A stretch of DNA of 64,000 bases from DATBGO01 sp036558005 (lineage in GTDB: Bacteria; Actinomycetota; Actinomycetes; Streptosporangiales; Streptosporangiaceae), in the NCBI GenBank assembly GCA_036558005.1, contig DATBGO010000237.1, positions 7,018 to 71,017 on the forward strand. Reading direction: 5' to 3'. The notes below the pieces were generated by a model. That model did not search any database. It was not told the DNA's origin and saw nothing but the letters and a program-made list of their open reading frames with translations. Shown here one piece after another: positions 48,824-56,860 of the stretch. Numbering within the stretch: the first letter of the stretch is position 1; each line of letters begins with the position of its first letter. A program made the translations under genes and the position numbers.

Positions 48824-50092
48824 CTAGCCCATCTCGGCGAGCGTCTCGCCGATCAGGCCGATGCCGTCGGTCAGCTCCGCCTCTGGCGCGCTGATGCTCA
48901 GCCGGAAGCACTGCCGGGCATGCGCGCCGGACGGGCCCGGGCGTGCCTGGCTGGTGAAGAAGTGCCGGCCGGGCACCACGAAGACCCGCTTGCGCTTCAG
49001 CGCCTGGTACAGCGCCAGGTCGTCGAACCAGTCATGGTCGACCCAGAGCCAGCAGAACATCCCGCCGGTGCTGGCGTGCAGCCGCCAGGCCAGGCTGGCC
49101 GGCAGGCTGTCGAGCAGCAGCGACTCGGCGAGCTTGCGGCGCTGGGCGTAGAACGGCGTGATCGACGAGGCCACCATCGTGTCCAGCGCGCCGGAGCCCA
49201 GCGCCCTGGCGATGGTGTGCTGGGCCAGTTGCGCGGCGTGCAGGGCCGAGTTGGCCAGGAACGACACCATCGGGCCGATGTAGGCCTCGCTGCCGATGGC
49301 GAAGCCGATCCGCTCGCCGGGCAGGCCGGCCTTCGACAGGGTGAAGCAGTTGATCACCTGGGGATGCCAGGCTGGCGGCACGAACGTGCTGCCGATGCAA
49401 GGGAACGGCTCGCCGTAGGCGTTGTCGATCATGAGCGGCACGTCCCTGGCGGTCGCGAGCGCGATCAGCCGGTCCTGCTCGGCGGCCTCCAGGCAGCGCC
49501 CGGCCGGGTTGCTCGGGCTGGACAGCAGCAGCATCCCGATGTCGTCCCGGCGCTCCAGGGCGGCGAAGTCGATCTGGTAGCGGAACGAGCGGCCGCCGTC
49601 AGGCTCCAGCACCGGCTCGATCCCGGCGATCCCGCCGGGGGTCAGGACCAGCCCCTGGTACCCGGTGTAATCGGGGACGACCGGCAGGACCAGCTTCGAC
49701 CCCCCGGCCGGGCCCGGCCCGGTGAACAGCGCCGCGGCGATGAAGCCCAGCAGCTGGCTGCCCGGGCCCACGACCACGTTCTGCGCGCCGATGTCCCAGC
49801 CGTAGCGGCCGCGGAAGTACGCCACGATCGCCCCGACCAGCTCCGGCGTCCCCCTCGACGGCCCGTACCGGCAGCTGGCCTCGGCGAAGTTCTCCGACAG
49901 GGCTGCCATGGTCAGCCGCTGCCATGCGGCGGCGACCTCAGGGATGTAGGCCGGGTTGCCGATGCCGAGGTTCAGCCAGGGCCGGCCGCCCGCCGCGGCC
50001 GCGGTGGACACCGCGATGTCGTCCATGATCGCCCGTATTCCCGATGCGCTCGCCATCTTGGCGCCGGTGTGCGAGAAAGCCACTACTGTCAT
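48824..50092 (-). CDS. PLP-dependent class I/II aminotransferase (AvtA-like)
   Basis: The 422-residue fold-type I protein has LNLGIGNPAYIPEV, RYGPSRGTPELVGAIVAYF, LLLSSPSNPAGRCL (Asn that binds PLP), MIDNAYGEPFP (Asp-x-x-Tyr) and FTLSKAGLPGERIGF (PLP Lys). Valine-pyruvate transaminases are the closest recognised relatives. AGGAGGGG lies directly before the ATG. It lies between a type II thioesterase gene and the ATP-grasp gene on the same strand, with 214 bp to the latter in which nothing was recognised. Confidence 0.92.
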   Translation of the reverse strand: MTVVAFSHTGAKMASASGIRAIMDDIAVSTAAAAGGRPWLNLGIGNPAYIPEVAAAWQRLTMAALSENFAEASCRYGPSRGTPELVGAIVAYFRGRYGWDIGAQNVVVGPGSQLLGFIAAALFTGPGPAGGSKLVLPVVPDYTGYQGLVLTPGGIAGIEPVLEPDGGRSFRYQIDFAALERRDDIGMLLLSSPSNPAGRCLEAAEQDRLIALATARDVPLMIDNAYGEPFPCIGSTFVPPAWHPQVINCFTLSKAGLPGERIGFAIGSEAYIGPMVSFLANSALHAAQLAQHTIARALGSGALDTMVASSITPFYAQRRKLAESLLLDSLPASLAWRLHASTGGMFCWLWVDHDWFDDLALYQALKRKRVFVVPGRHFFTSQARPGPSGAHARQCFRLSISAPEAELTDGIGLIGETLAEMG

Positions 50093-50138
50093 CCCCTCCT
50101 GATTGGTGCCGTGGCGGTGGTGCGCAGCCGCGCCGGGC

Positions 50139-50885
50139 TTACCCGGCGTGCTCCGCGAGCTCGGCGATGATGCGGGCGTGGACCTCGTCCGCCCGTTCGA
50201 AGATGGCGAAATGGCCGCCGTTCAGGGCGTGCAGCGTGAAGCCCGCCCGGGTCTGCTCGCGCCAGGGATCCATCAGGCCAGGGCCGGCACCGGGGTCGGT
50301 CGTGCCCGCGAACGCGGTGATCGGGATGTCCAGCGCGGTGCCCGGCCGGTATTCGTAGCCTTCGTTGACCGCGAAGTCAGCGGCCAGCAGCGGCTGGAAC
50401 TGCCGCAGCAGCTCGTGGTCTTCCAGCATGAACTCGGGCGTGCCGCCCAGCCGGCGCAGCACGCTGGCCAGCTCGGGCGGGTCCAGGCTCGCCAGCTCGG
50501 TGTGCTCCATCGGCAGCTGCGGGGCCCGGCGGCCGGCCACGAACAGGCGGGCCGGCGGGCCGGCGCCGATCGCCCGCAGCTCACCGATGACCTCGAACGC
50601 GCACATCGCCCCGGTGCTGTGCCCGAAGATCGCGTACGGCAGCTTCACCGAGCTGGCTATCTCCTGGGCCAGCTCCCTGACCAGCGGCGTGATGCTGGTG
50701 AACGGGGGCTCGTCGAGGCGCATCTCCCGGCCGGGCGGCTGCACCGGGCAGACCGCCATCGCCGGCGCTAAGCCGGCCCCCCAGGACCGGTAGACCGTCG
50801 CCCCGGCCCCGGCGTGCGGCAGGCACAGCAGCCGCATGCTCGCGTCTGGATGCGACCCGAACGGCAGCCACGCGTTGTTCACCAT
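50139..50885 (-). CDS. Type II thioesterase (alpha/beta hydrolase)
   Basis: The 248-residue protein has the TEII pattern LLCLPHAGAGATVYRSWG, VCPVQPPGREMRLDEPP, the nucleophile elbow FGHSTGAMCAFEV (the usual GHSMGA with Thr), Asp in AGTTDPGAGP and His in LNGGHFAIF. Such enzymes clear mis-primed thioesters from PKS or NRPS carrier proteins, yet no PKS, NRPS or carrier-protein gene lies in the window. It may serve a distant cluster or hydrolyse a CoA thioester. Confidence 0.92.
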   Translation of the reverse strand: MVNNAWLPFGSHPDASMRLLCLPHAGAGATVYRSWGAGLAPAMAVCPVQPPGREMRLDEPPFTSITPLVRELAQEIASSVKLPYAIFGHSTGAMCAFEVIGELRAIGAGPPARLFVAGRRAPQLPMEHTELASLDPPELASVLRRLGGTPEFMLEDHELLRQFQPLLAADFAVNEGYEYRPGTALDIPITAFAGTTDPGAGPGLMDPWREQTRAGFTLHALNGGHFAIFERADEVHARIIAELAEHAG

Positions 50886-50964
50886 TCCGCTCCTTTGCGG
50901 CGGCGATTCGCCTGCATATCGGAGAATACGGTTCCCGTGCCCGGTGTACCAGCCAGCGAGCCGT

Positions 50965-52464
50965 TCAGCCGGCCAGCAGCGCGCCTGCCCGGCGGAACTC
51001 CAGTTCCTTTTCGTCGATGGGCGCGCGGTACAGCGCGGCGTCCCTGAAGTAGTGCTGGCGCAGCCGCCACGGCGCCCGGTCGCCCTGCAGCGGCAGGCTC
51101 GCCCGGGCCCGCTCGAAGTAGCCGGAGGTCATGTCGATGAACGACGAGGTGCGCATCGGCTCGTCCGGCAGCCGGGGGGTGACGACCGCGTAGTCCCTGC
51201 CGGTCATGTGCGTCAGCACCCGGACCACGTACTGGCAGACCAGGTCGACCTTCAGGGTCCAGGAGGCGTTGGTGTAGCCGATGGCGAACGCCATGTTCGG
51301 CACGCCTTCGAGCATCATCCCCTTGTACGCGACGTGCTCGCGGACCACGACCGGCTCGCCGTCGACGGTCAGGTCGATGCCGCCCAGCGGGAGCAGGTTC
51401 AGCCCGGTCGCGGTGACGATGATGTCGGCGGCCAGCTCCGCGCCCGAGCGCAGCCTCAGCCCCGCGGCGGTGAACTCCGTGATGTGGTCGGTGACCACCC
51501 CGGCGTTGCCGGACCTGATCGCGCGGAAGAAATCCTCGTCCGGGACCAGGCACATGCGCTGGTCCCACGGCTCGTACCGGGGATTGAAATGGGTGTCCAC
51601 GTCGAAGCCCTCGGGCAGCCGTTTGCGCACGCCACCCAGCAGCAGCGCCCTGGCCCGCGCGGGGTGTGCCTGGCACAGCTGGTAAATGGCCGTGGCGATC
51701 CTGGCGTTCTTCCATCGCACGGCTGCGTAAGCCCGCCGCTCGGGCAGCACCTTGCGCAGCACGGCGGCGACCGGATCGCGGGCGGGCAGCGCCAGCACGT
51801 AAGAGGGCGAGCGCTGCAGCATGGTCACCCGGGCGCCGGCCTCGGCGAGCGCGGGCACCAGCGTGACCGCGGTCGCGCCGCTGCCGATGACGACGACCCG
51901 CTTTCCGGCCACATCCAGGTCAGCGGGCCAGTCCTGCGGGTGCGCGATCGTCCCGGCGAAGCTGTCGCGGCCCGGCCAGTCCGGCGTGTACCCCTGGTCG
52001 TAGCGGTAGTAGCCCGAGCACAGGAAGAGGAACCGGCAGGTCAGCTGGGTTTCCTCGGCGGTCTGGGTGTCCTGCACGGTGACCGTCCAGCGGGCCTGCG
52101 CCGCGGACCAGGCGGCCGCCGCCACCCGCCGGTGGTAGCTGACGTGCTGGTCGATCCCGTAGGCGCTGGCGGTGTCCCGCAGGTAGGCCAGGATCTCCTC
52201 GCCGCCGACGATGGCCCGGTCCTGTTTCCACGGCCGGAACGGGAACCCGAGGGTGAACATGTCCGAGTCCGACCTGACCCCCGGGTACCGGAACAGGTCC
52301 CAGGTCCCGCCGCTGGCGGCGCGCGCCTCGACGATCGCGTAGGACAGGCCGGGGGCGTCGGACTGCAGGTGGCAGGCGGCGCAGATGCCCGACAGGCCCG
52401 CCCCCACGATCAGCACGTCGACGTGCCCGGCTGCGATCGCCCCGGCTGCGGAGGTCGTGCCCAT
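50965..52464 (-). CDS. Baeyer-Villiger-type flavin monooxygenase (EthA-like)
   Basis: About 499 residues from ATG 52464 (AGGGAG upstream). FAD site VDVLIVGAGLSGICAACHLQ, EARAASGGTWDLFRYPGVRSDSDMFTLGFPFRPW (characteristic of EthA-like BVMOs), the FxGxxxHxxxW-like block SFAGTIAHPQDWP, and the NADPH site VVVIGSGATAVTLVPALA are visible. Family enzymes oxidise ketones or thioamides. It heads the minus-strand array; the next gene, the thioesterase, starts 79 bp downstream. Confidence 0.92.
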   Translation of the reverse strand: MGTTSAAGAIAAGHVDVLIVGAGLSGICAACHLQSDAPGLSYAIVEARAASGGTWDLFRYPGVRSDSDMFTLGFPFRPWKQDRAIVGGEEILAYLRDTASAYGIDQHVSYHRRVAAAAWSAAQARWTVTVQDTQTAEETQLTCRFLFLCSGYYRYDQGYTPDWPGRDSFAGTIAHPQDWPADLDVAGKRVVVIGSGATAVTLVPALAEAGARVTMLQRSPSYVLALPARDPVAAVLRKVLPERRAYAAVRWKNARIATAIYQLCQAHPARARALLLGGVRKRLPEGFDVDTHFNPRYEPWDQRMCLVPDEDFFRAIRSGNAGVVTDHITEFTAAGLRLRSGAELAADIIVTATGLNLLPLGGIDLTVDGEPVVVREHVAYKGMMLEGVPNMAFAIGYTNASWTLKVDLVCQYVVRVLTHMTGRDYAVVTPRLPDEPMRTSSFIDMTSGYFERARASLPLQGDRAPWRLRQHYFRDAALYRAPIDEKELEFRRAGALLAG

Positions 52465-52569
52465 CGGGAAGCTCCCTTTCGCCTCGCCAGCGGCCCCGGC
52501 GCCAGGATGACACCCGCCCGCCGCGCGACGCAACACGCGATCCGCGACCCGGGCTTGTCCCGGGCCGAG

Positions 52570-52639
52570 CGGATCGCGCCGGGGGGTGCGGGGGGCGGGC
52601 CGGGCGGATCGCGCCGGGGGGCGCGGGGGGCGGGCCGGG
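52570..52639. repeat. 35-bp tandem duplication with G-runs (G-quadruplex-prone)
   Basis: Bases 52570-52604 and 52605-52639 are identical except for one T/C difference. Each copy contains two runs of six G and two of three G within 25 bases on the plus strand. It lies 24 bp beyond the VapC 3' end and about 105 bp upstream of the monooxygenase start. Four closely spaced G-runs could fold into a quadruplex. Confidence 0.75.
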
Positions 52640-52662
52640 CCCCCCGCAAAGGCACCGCCCGA

Positions 52663-53042
52663 TCAGGGGTGGTCGATCTCCAGTTGTGCGCTGATGGCGG
52701 CGGCGATCGTCCGCAGATCGCCTTCGTCGGAGCTGATGACCAGGTCACGGCGGCGCAGGGCACCCTCGACGACGGTCACGCCGACGATGTCAGTGGCCTG
52801 CGCCCGGGCGGCGAGCGCACCGACGGACCGGGCCTGGCCCGCGTCGAGGGGTTCGATGTCGCACCCGGTCAGCAGCCTGGCCAGCAAGGCCTGACGGGAC
52901 GTCCCGCGCCAGGACCGGGCTACCACTGGCGCGGGAACGACGGGCACCGCGCGCGCAGCAGCAGCGCGCGATGCCGGGCCCACATGCGCCGCTCACCCCG
53001 GTCGGCGGCGATGAGGGCGCCGGTGTCGTAGGTGACCCCCAT
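52663..53042 (-). pseudogene. VapC-type PIN-domain toxin, frameshifted
   Basis: The ATG at 53042 overlaps the antitoxin stop (ATGA) and starts MGVTYDTGALIAADRGERRMWARHRALLLRA with the first PIN Asp in TYDTG. The family sequence resumes in another frame as AVPVVPAPVVARSWRGTSRQALLARLLTGCDIEPLD to ATDIVGVTVVEGA and VISSDEGDLRTIAAA. The break falls near 52947-52958 in an alternating CG tract. In the original frame translation stops at PSFPRQW. A repeat-tract frameshift could be a real inactivation, phase variation or an assembly error. Confidence 0.8.
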
Positions 53043-53320
53043 CAGGCGCTCCGGCGCCGGCCGCCGGCCGCCTTCTGGCTGGATCGGCCGATCGCCTGAG
53101 CAGCCCACTCGTCGGCAGCAGCGAGCTCGTCCGGGCTGAACGCGCCGTGCTGCTGCTCATACTCCCTGACGGCGGTCAGCCCGGCCCGGATCGTGAATTC
53201 CTTGCGCGCGGTATCAGCCAGCCAGGCGCTGTAGCTCATTCCCGCCCGCTCGGCCGCAGCGGCTATCTCGGCATCCAGGTCAGGTGGCATGGAGATGGAG
53301 CGCTTCTTGCGGACTGCCAT
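53042..53320 (-). CDS. VapB-type antitoxin (ribbon-helix-helix)
   Basis: The 92-residue protein MAVRKKRSISMPPDLDAEIAAAAERAGMSYSAWLADTARKEFTIRAGLTAVREYEQQHG has an N-terminal ribbon-helix-helix (KRSISMPPDLDAEIAAAA) and an acidic C-terminal region that would wrap the toxin. It is intact while the overlapping toxin gene is frameshifted, the viable combination for a decaying toxin-antitoxin pair. It would also repress its own operon. Confidence 0.88.
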   Translation of the reverse strand: MAVRKKRSISMPPDLDAEIAAAAERAGMSYSAWLADTARKEFTIRAGLTAVREYEQQHGAFSPDELAAADEWAAQAIGRSSQKAAGGRRRSA

Positions 53321-53340
53321 GGGCTAAACGGTTGCACAGC

Positions 53341-53781
53341 AGTAGGACAGTTGCGCCGGCGCCGGGACCGCATGTCCTGCCTGGGCTGGAAGGGCGGCAT
53401 CGGCACCGCGTCCCGGCGGCTGCCCTCCGGCCATACCGTCGGGGTGCTGGTTGGACAGCGCGGCCTGCACCCGGCTGGCCCGCCGGGTCGGGCTGGGCCT
53501 GGCCAGGACCGGATCGACCGCCAGCCACGGCAGGGGGGGTCTTCCTGGCTTGCGCCACTGGCCTGCGCACCGACGCCGAAGGCCGGATCGGCCGGTCCGA
53601 GCCGGTCATCCAGGGCAGCGACCTGAACCCGTTCTTCGAGGCGGTGACCGACGCCAGCGAGGAGGCCGTGATCAACTCGCTGCTCACCGCCCGCACCGTG
53701 ACCGGCCGGTCCGGCCACACAGAACACGCGCTGCCCGCCGAAGCGGTGCGCCGCGCGCTGCGAGCCGGCCGGGGCGTTTGA
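53341..53781 (+). pseudogene. P1-family peptidase (DmpA-like aminopeptidase) remnant
   Basis: Three pieces in order but in different frames: MSCLGWKGGIGTASRRLPSG-HTVGVLV (from 53372), then DSAACTRLARRVGLGLARTG-STASHG, then VFLACATGLRTDAEGRIG to NPFFEAVTDASEEAVINSLLTARTVTG and HTEHALPAEAVRRAL. The family would need about 40 more residues between pieces 1 and 2. Pieces 2 and 3 are separated by a frameshift in a run of seven G near 53532. The N-terminal half is missing. Confidence 0.75.
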
Positions 53782-53836
53782 CCTTGATCGTGGTCGTTTG
53801 TCAGTAAATATCGCTGACGAACAACCAAGATCAAGG
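53782..53836. repeat. 55-bp palindromic element (20 of 23 arm positions paired)
   Basis: Arms 53782-53804 (starting CCTTGATC, ending GTCAG) and 53814-53836 (starting CTGAC, ending GATCAAGG) pair except at three positions around a 9-base AT-rich loop. Its lower G+C content differs from the surroundings. It sits exactly between the P1-peptidase remnant and the coupling-protein remnant, as a REP/MITE-like element or a deletion-junction hairpin would. Confidence 0.7.
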
Positions 53837-53862
53837 AAACCGGCGGGGTGGTAACGTAGAGT

Positions 53863-53955
53863 CGCGAAGTCAGTCCGAAGATCACCTATCTGCCCTCGAT
53901 GAACATAGTCGACTCCACCGGGCGGATGGACATCGGCTACGAGGGTCTCCTAGGC
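53863..53955 (+). pseudogene. Possible coupling-protein (MmoB/PrmD-like) remnant of a propane-monooxygenase-type operon
   Basis: The frame around 53863 reads SPKITYLPSMNIVDSTGRMD-IGYEGLLGE, resembling the central PSM-x2-V-D-x3-R-x-D-I segment of MmoB/MimD coupling proteins of binuclear-iron monooxygenases. Only about 30 residues remain. The gene directly downstream is the amidohydrolase that follows prmD/mimD in known operons, which supports the reading. On sequence alone the match is short. Confidence 0.45.
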
Positions 53956-53957
53956 GA

Positions 53958-53977
53958 GCCCGCCCCGCGAGGCGGGC
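53958..53977 (+). promoter_or_regulatory. Leader hairpin before the amidohydrolase operon
   Basis: GCCCGCC (53958-53964) and GGCGGGC (53971-53977) pair around CCGCGA, 27 bp before the GTG start; a ribosome site AGGAGG follows. It may be the former intergenic stem of the operon or a weak attenuator. Confidence 0.35.
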
Positions 53978-54004
53978 GATCAGTCAAGCCTGACAGGAGG
54001 CGCG

Positions 54005-55054
54005 GTGTACGAGAAAGACGGCGAGAAGTACTTCGTAGTCGACAGCCATCTGCACTACTGGAACGCGGCCCCGGACAACTGGGTGCCGGGCGCCGAGCAG
54101 TACGCCAAGGGCTGGATCGAGTGCTTCCACGCATACCAGAGCCTGGGCCCCCCGCAGACGCACTGGAGCCTCGGGCACTTCCAGAAGTACTCCGAGGACG
54201 ACCTGATGAAGGACGTGTTCGAGGACGGGCACGTGGACGTGGCGGTGTTCCAGCCGACCTACCTGACCGAGTGGTACAAGGAAGGCTTCAACACCACCGA
54301 GCGGAACGCGGCGATGGGGGAGAAGCACCCGGGCAAGTTCGTCTACAACACCCGGTGGGACCCGCGTGAGGGCGACGACGGGCTGAAGCAGCTGGCCGGC
54401 GATGTGCGGCGTTACGGCTCCAAGGGGGTCAAGCTCTACACGGCGGAATGGAGGAACGGGTCGCGCGGCTGGAAGCTGACCGACCCGGAGGCCTACCGGT
54501 TCCTGGAGGCCTGCCAGCAGCTCGGGATCAAGAACGTGCACGTGCACAAGGGCCCGACGATCTGGCCGCTGGACAAGGACGCGTTCGACGTGTCCGACGT
54601 GGACCGGGCCGCGACCGACCACCCGGAGCTGAATTTCATCGTCGAGCACGTCGGGCTGCCCCGGATCGAGGACTTCTGCTTCATGGCCACCCAGGAGCCG
54701 AACGTGTACGCGGGCCTCGCGGTGGTCATCGGCGCCCTGATGCACGCCCGGCCCAGGTTCTTCGCCAAGGTGATGGGGGAGCTGCTGTTCTGGGTCGGCG
54801 AGGACAAGATGACCTTCGGCAGCGACTACGCCATCTGGGAGCCCAGGTGGCAGGTCGAGGGCCTCGTCGACTGGGACTACCCGGCCGGCGAGGAATTCTC
54901 CGACTACCCGCGGGTCACCACGGCGACCAAGAAGAAGATCCTCGGCCTGAACGCCGCCAGGCTCTACGACATCGAGGTCCCGGCCGAGTTCCGGCTGCCG
55001 GCCGAGGCGGGCACCCCGGGGGCGCGGGAGGACGCCCAGCTGGTGGAGGAGTGA
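54005..55054 (+). CDS. Amidohydrolase-family protein of the propane-monooxygenase operon type
   Basis: The 349-residue TIM-barrel protein starts at GTG 54005 with AGGAGG 5 nt upstream (VYEKDGEKYFVVDSHLHYWNAAPDNW). Metal-site motifs of the amidohydrolase-2 family are DSHLHYW, VHVHKGP, VEHVGLP and TFGSDYAIW. In actinobacterial propane/acetone-type monooxygenase operons such a gene lies between the coupling-protein gene and a MIP18 gene, and appears needed for assembly or function of the system; its reaction is not known. It overlaps the next gene by 4 bp (GTGA). Confidence 0.9.
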   Translation: MYEKDGEKYFVVDSHLHYWNAAPDNWVPGAEQYAKGWIECFHAYQSLGPPQTHWSLGHFQKYSEDDLMKDVFEDGHVDVAVFQPTYLTEWYKEGFNTTERNAAMGEKHPGKFVYNTRWDPREGDDGLKQLAGDVRRYGSKGVKLYTAEWRNGSRGWKLTDPEAYRFLEACQQLGIKNVHVHKGPTIWPLDKDAFDVSDVDRAATDHPELNFIVEHVGLPRIEDFCFMATQEPNVYAGLAVVIGALMHARPRFFAKVMGELLFWVGEDKMTFGSDYAIWEPRWQVEGLVDWDYPAGEEFSDYPRVTTATKKKILGLNAARLYDIEVPAEFRLPAEAGTPGAREDAQLVEE

Positions 55055-55782
55055 CCGGGCCGGGCGGCGCCGCGGCCCGGGTGCTCGCCGCGCTGGAAAC
55101 GGTCCGCGACCCGGAGCTGGACGAGCCCATCACCGCGCTCGGGTTCGTCGCCTCCGCCGTGGTCAGCGAGGACGGCGAGGCGCGGGTCCGGCTGCGGCTG
55201 CCCACCTATTTCTGCGCGCCGAACTTCGCCTACCTCATGGTCGCCGACGCCTACGACGCGGTGGCCGGGCTGGCGGGGGTGCGGTCGGCCGAGGTGATCC
55301 TGGAAGACCACTTCGCTTCCGGCCCGATCAACGGCGGGGTCGCGGCGCAGGCCGGGTTCGCCCGGTCCTTCGACGGCGAGGCCGCCGGCGAGCTGCACCA
55401 GCTGCGCGCCGACTTCCTGCGCAAGGCGGTCATGGCCGGGACCGACCAGGTGTGCGGGCCGCTGCTGGCCGCGGGCACCGGCCCGGCCGCGCTGCGGTCG
55501 ATGACCCTCGGGCAGGTCCCGCGCACGCCAGCGCTGACCCGGCTGCGGGCCCGCAGGGCCGAGCTCGGGCTGCCGGCCGGCGACGACGCGCCGCTGCTGA
55601 TCGAGCCGGCCACCGGGCAGCCGGTCACCGCGAACCAGGTCCCGCTGCACCTGCGCCGGGCCAGGACCACCCGGGTCAGCCTGGAGGCGAACGGCAGCAT
55701 CTGCCGCGGCATGCTGCGGCACCGGTACGACCCGCCCGGACCGGGTGAGTGCCCAGGACAAGGCGAGGAGGAGCAGGAGTGA
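55051..55782 (+). CDS. MIP18/DUF59-family metal-sulfur-assembly-like protein
   Basis: About 243 residues from a GTG overlapping the amidohydrolase stop. Residues 8-110 are the MIP18 domain (ALETVRDPELDEPITALGFVAS; LRLPTYFCAPNFAYLMVADAYDAV), with the Cys in TYFCAPN matching the reactive position of the family. The rest is helical and of unknown function (LHQLRADFLRKAVMAGTDQV). In the known operon type it helps mature the monooxygenase or the dehydrogenase. It overlaps the alcohol dehydrogenase gene by 4 bp. Confidence 0.85.
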   Translation: MTGPGGAAARVLAALETVRDPELDEPITALGFVASAVVSEDGEARVRLRLPTYFCAPNFAYLMVADAYDAVAGLAGVRSAEVILEDHFASGPINGGVAAQAGFARSFDGEAAGELHQLRADFLRKAVMAGTDQVCGPLLAAGTGPAALRSMTLGQVPRTPALTRLRARRAELGLPAGDDAPLLIEPATGQPVTANQVPLHLRRARTTRVSLEANGSICRGMLRHRYDPPGPGECPGQGEEEQE

Positions 55783-56804
55783 AGGCTGTCCGACTGCACG
55801 CGTTCCACAGCCAGCCGGTCGTCGACGAGGTACCCGAGCCGGTCATCAGCGACCCGCTGGACGTGATCGTGAAGATCGGCGGTGCCGGGGTCTGCCGCAC
55901 CGACCTGCACATCATCGAAGGCCAGTGGGACGCGGCGATGGGCACGCCGCTGCCCTACATCCTCGGCCACGAGAACGCCGGCTGGATCCAGGAGACCGGC
56001 CCCGGGGTCACCAACCTGGCCGCCGGCGACACCGTCATCCTGCACCCGACCACCACCTGCGGGCTGTGCCGGGCCTGCCGGGCCGGCGATGACATGCACT
56101 GCGCCGCCAGCACGTTCCCCGGCCTGTCCCGTGACGGCGGGATGGCCGAGTACCTGCTCACCTCCGCGCGGGCCTGCGTCAAGCTGGACCCGCAGACCCG
56201 GCCGCAGGACGTCGCCGCGCTCGCCGACGCCGGCATCACCGCCTACCACGCGGTCCGCAAGGCGCTCCCGCTGCTGTACCCGGGGACCACCTGCGTGGTG
56301 ATCGGGGCCGGCGGCCTGGGCCACATCGGCATCCAGTGCCTGGCCGCGCTGACCGCCACCCGGATCATCGTGGCCGACCGCAACCCCGAGGCGCTCAAGC
56401 TCGCGGCCGAACTCGGCGCCCAGCACACCGTCGTCGCCGACGGCGGCCAGGTCGGCGCGGTGGCGGAGCTCACCGGCGGCCGCGGCGCGGAGGTGGTGCT
56501 CGACTTCGTCGCCGAGCAGGGCGCCGAGGCCGACGGCTTCGCGATGACCGCCCCGGCCGGGTCGTACTACGTCATCGGCTACGGCGGCACGATGCACGTC
56601 CCGACGCTCGACATCATCTCCACCGAGCGCAACATCATCGGCAACATCGTCGGCACCTACAACGACCTGGCCGAGCTGATGGCCCTGGCCCAGGCGGGCC
56701 GGGTCACCCTGCACACCCGCAGCTACCCGCTGGCCCAGGCGGCCGGCGCGCTGGCCGACCTGGACGCCGGGCGGATCCGCGGCCGCGCCGTCCTGGTCCC
56801 GTAG
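55779..56804 (+). CDS. Zinc-dependent alcohol dehydrogenase (MDR family)
   Basis: About 341 residues from a GTG in a GTGA overlap (VKAVRLHAFHSQPVVDEVPEP). Catalytic zinc ligands: Cys in GAGVCRTDLH and His-Glu in LGHENAG. The structural zinc loop is CGLCRACRAGDDMHC, and the NAD site VIGAGGLGHIGIQ. In propane-oxidising operons the equivalent enzyme oxidises 2-propanol or another secondary alcohol. It ends the three-gene unit; the groEL-like gene often found next is absent, replaced by an iolE remnant. Confidence 0.93.
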   Translation: MKAVRLHAFHSQPVVDEVPEPVISDPLDVIVKIGGAGVCRTDLHIIEGQWDAAMGTPLPYILGHENAGWIQETGPGVTNLAAGDTVILHPTTTCGLCRACRAGDDMHCAASTFPGLSRDGGMAEYLLTSARACVKLDPQTRPQDVAALADAGITAYHAVRKALPLLYPGTTCVVIGAGGLGHIGIQCLAALTATRIIVADRNPEALKLAAELGAQHTVVADGGQVGAVAELTGGRGAEVVLDFVAEQGAEADGFAMTAPAGSYYVIGYGGTMHVPTLDIISTERNIIGNIVGTYNDLAELMALAQAGRVTLHTRSYPLAQAAGALADLDAGRIRGRAVLVP

Positions 56805-56831
56805 CGCCGGCTGGCTTCCCGGCGGCGCGGC

Positions 56832-56850
56832 GGTGCTGCCGCGCAGCACC
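56832..56850. terminator. Perfect hairpin after the alcohol dehydrogenase gene; overlaps a possible lacI 3' remnant
   Basis: GGTGCTGC (56832-56839) and GCAGCACC (56843-56850) are exact complements around CGC, 28 bp after the dehydrogenase stop. On the minus strand the same bases read PRLVLRGSTAAP, like the C-terminal end of LacI regulators, so this may be a leftover of a lacI gene that once flanked the inositol genes. Confidence 0.5.
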
Positions 56851-56860
56851 AGCCGGGGGT

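Noticed and set aside
48824..52464. The thioesterase/aminotransferase/monooxygenase genes considered as a PKS or NRPS cluster
   Set aside because: No ketosynthase, adenylation, condensation or carrier-protein gene is in the window.
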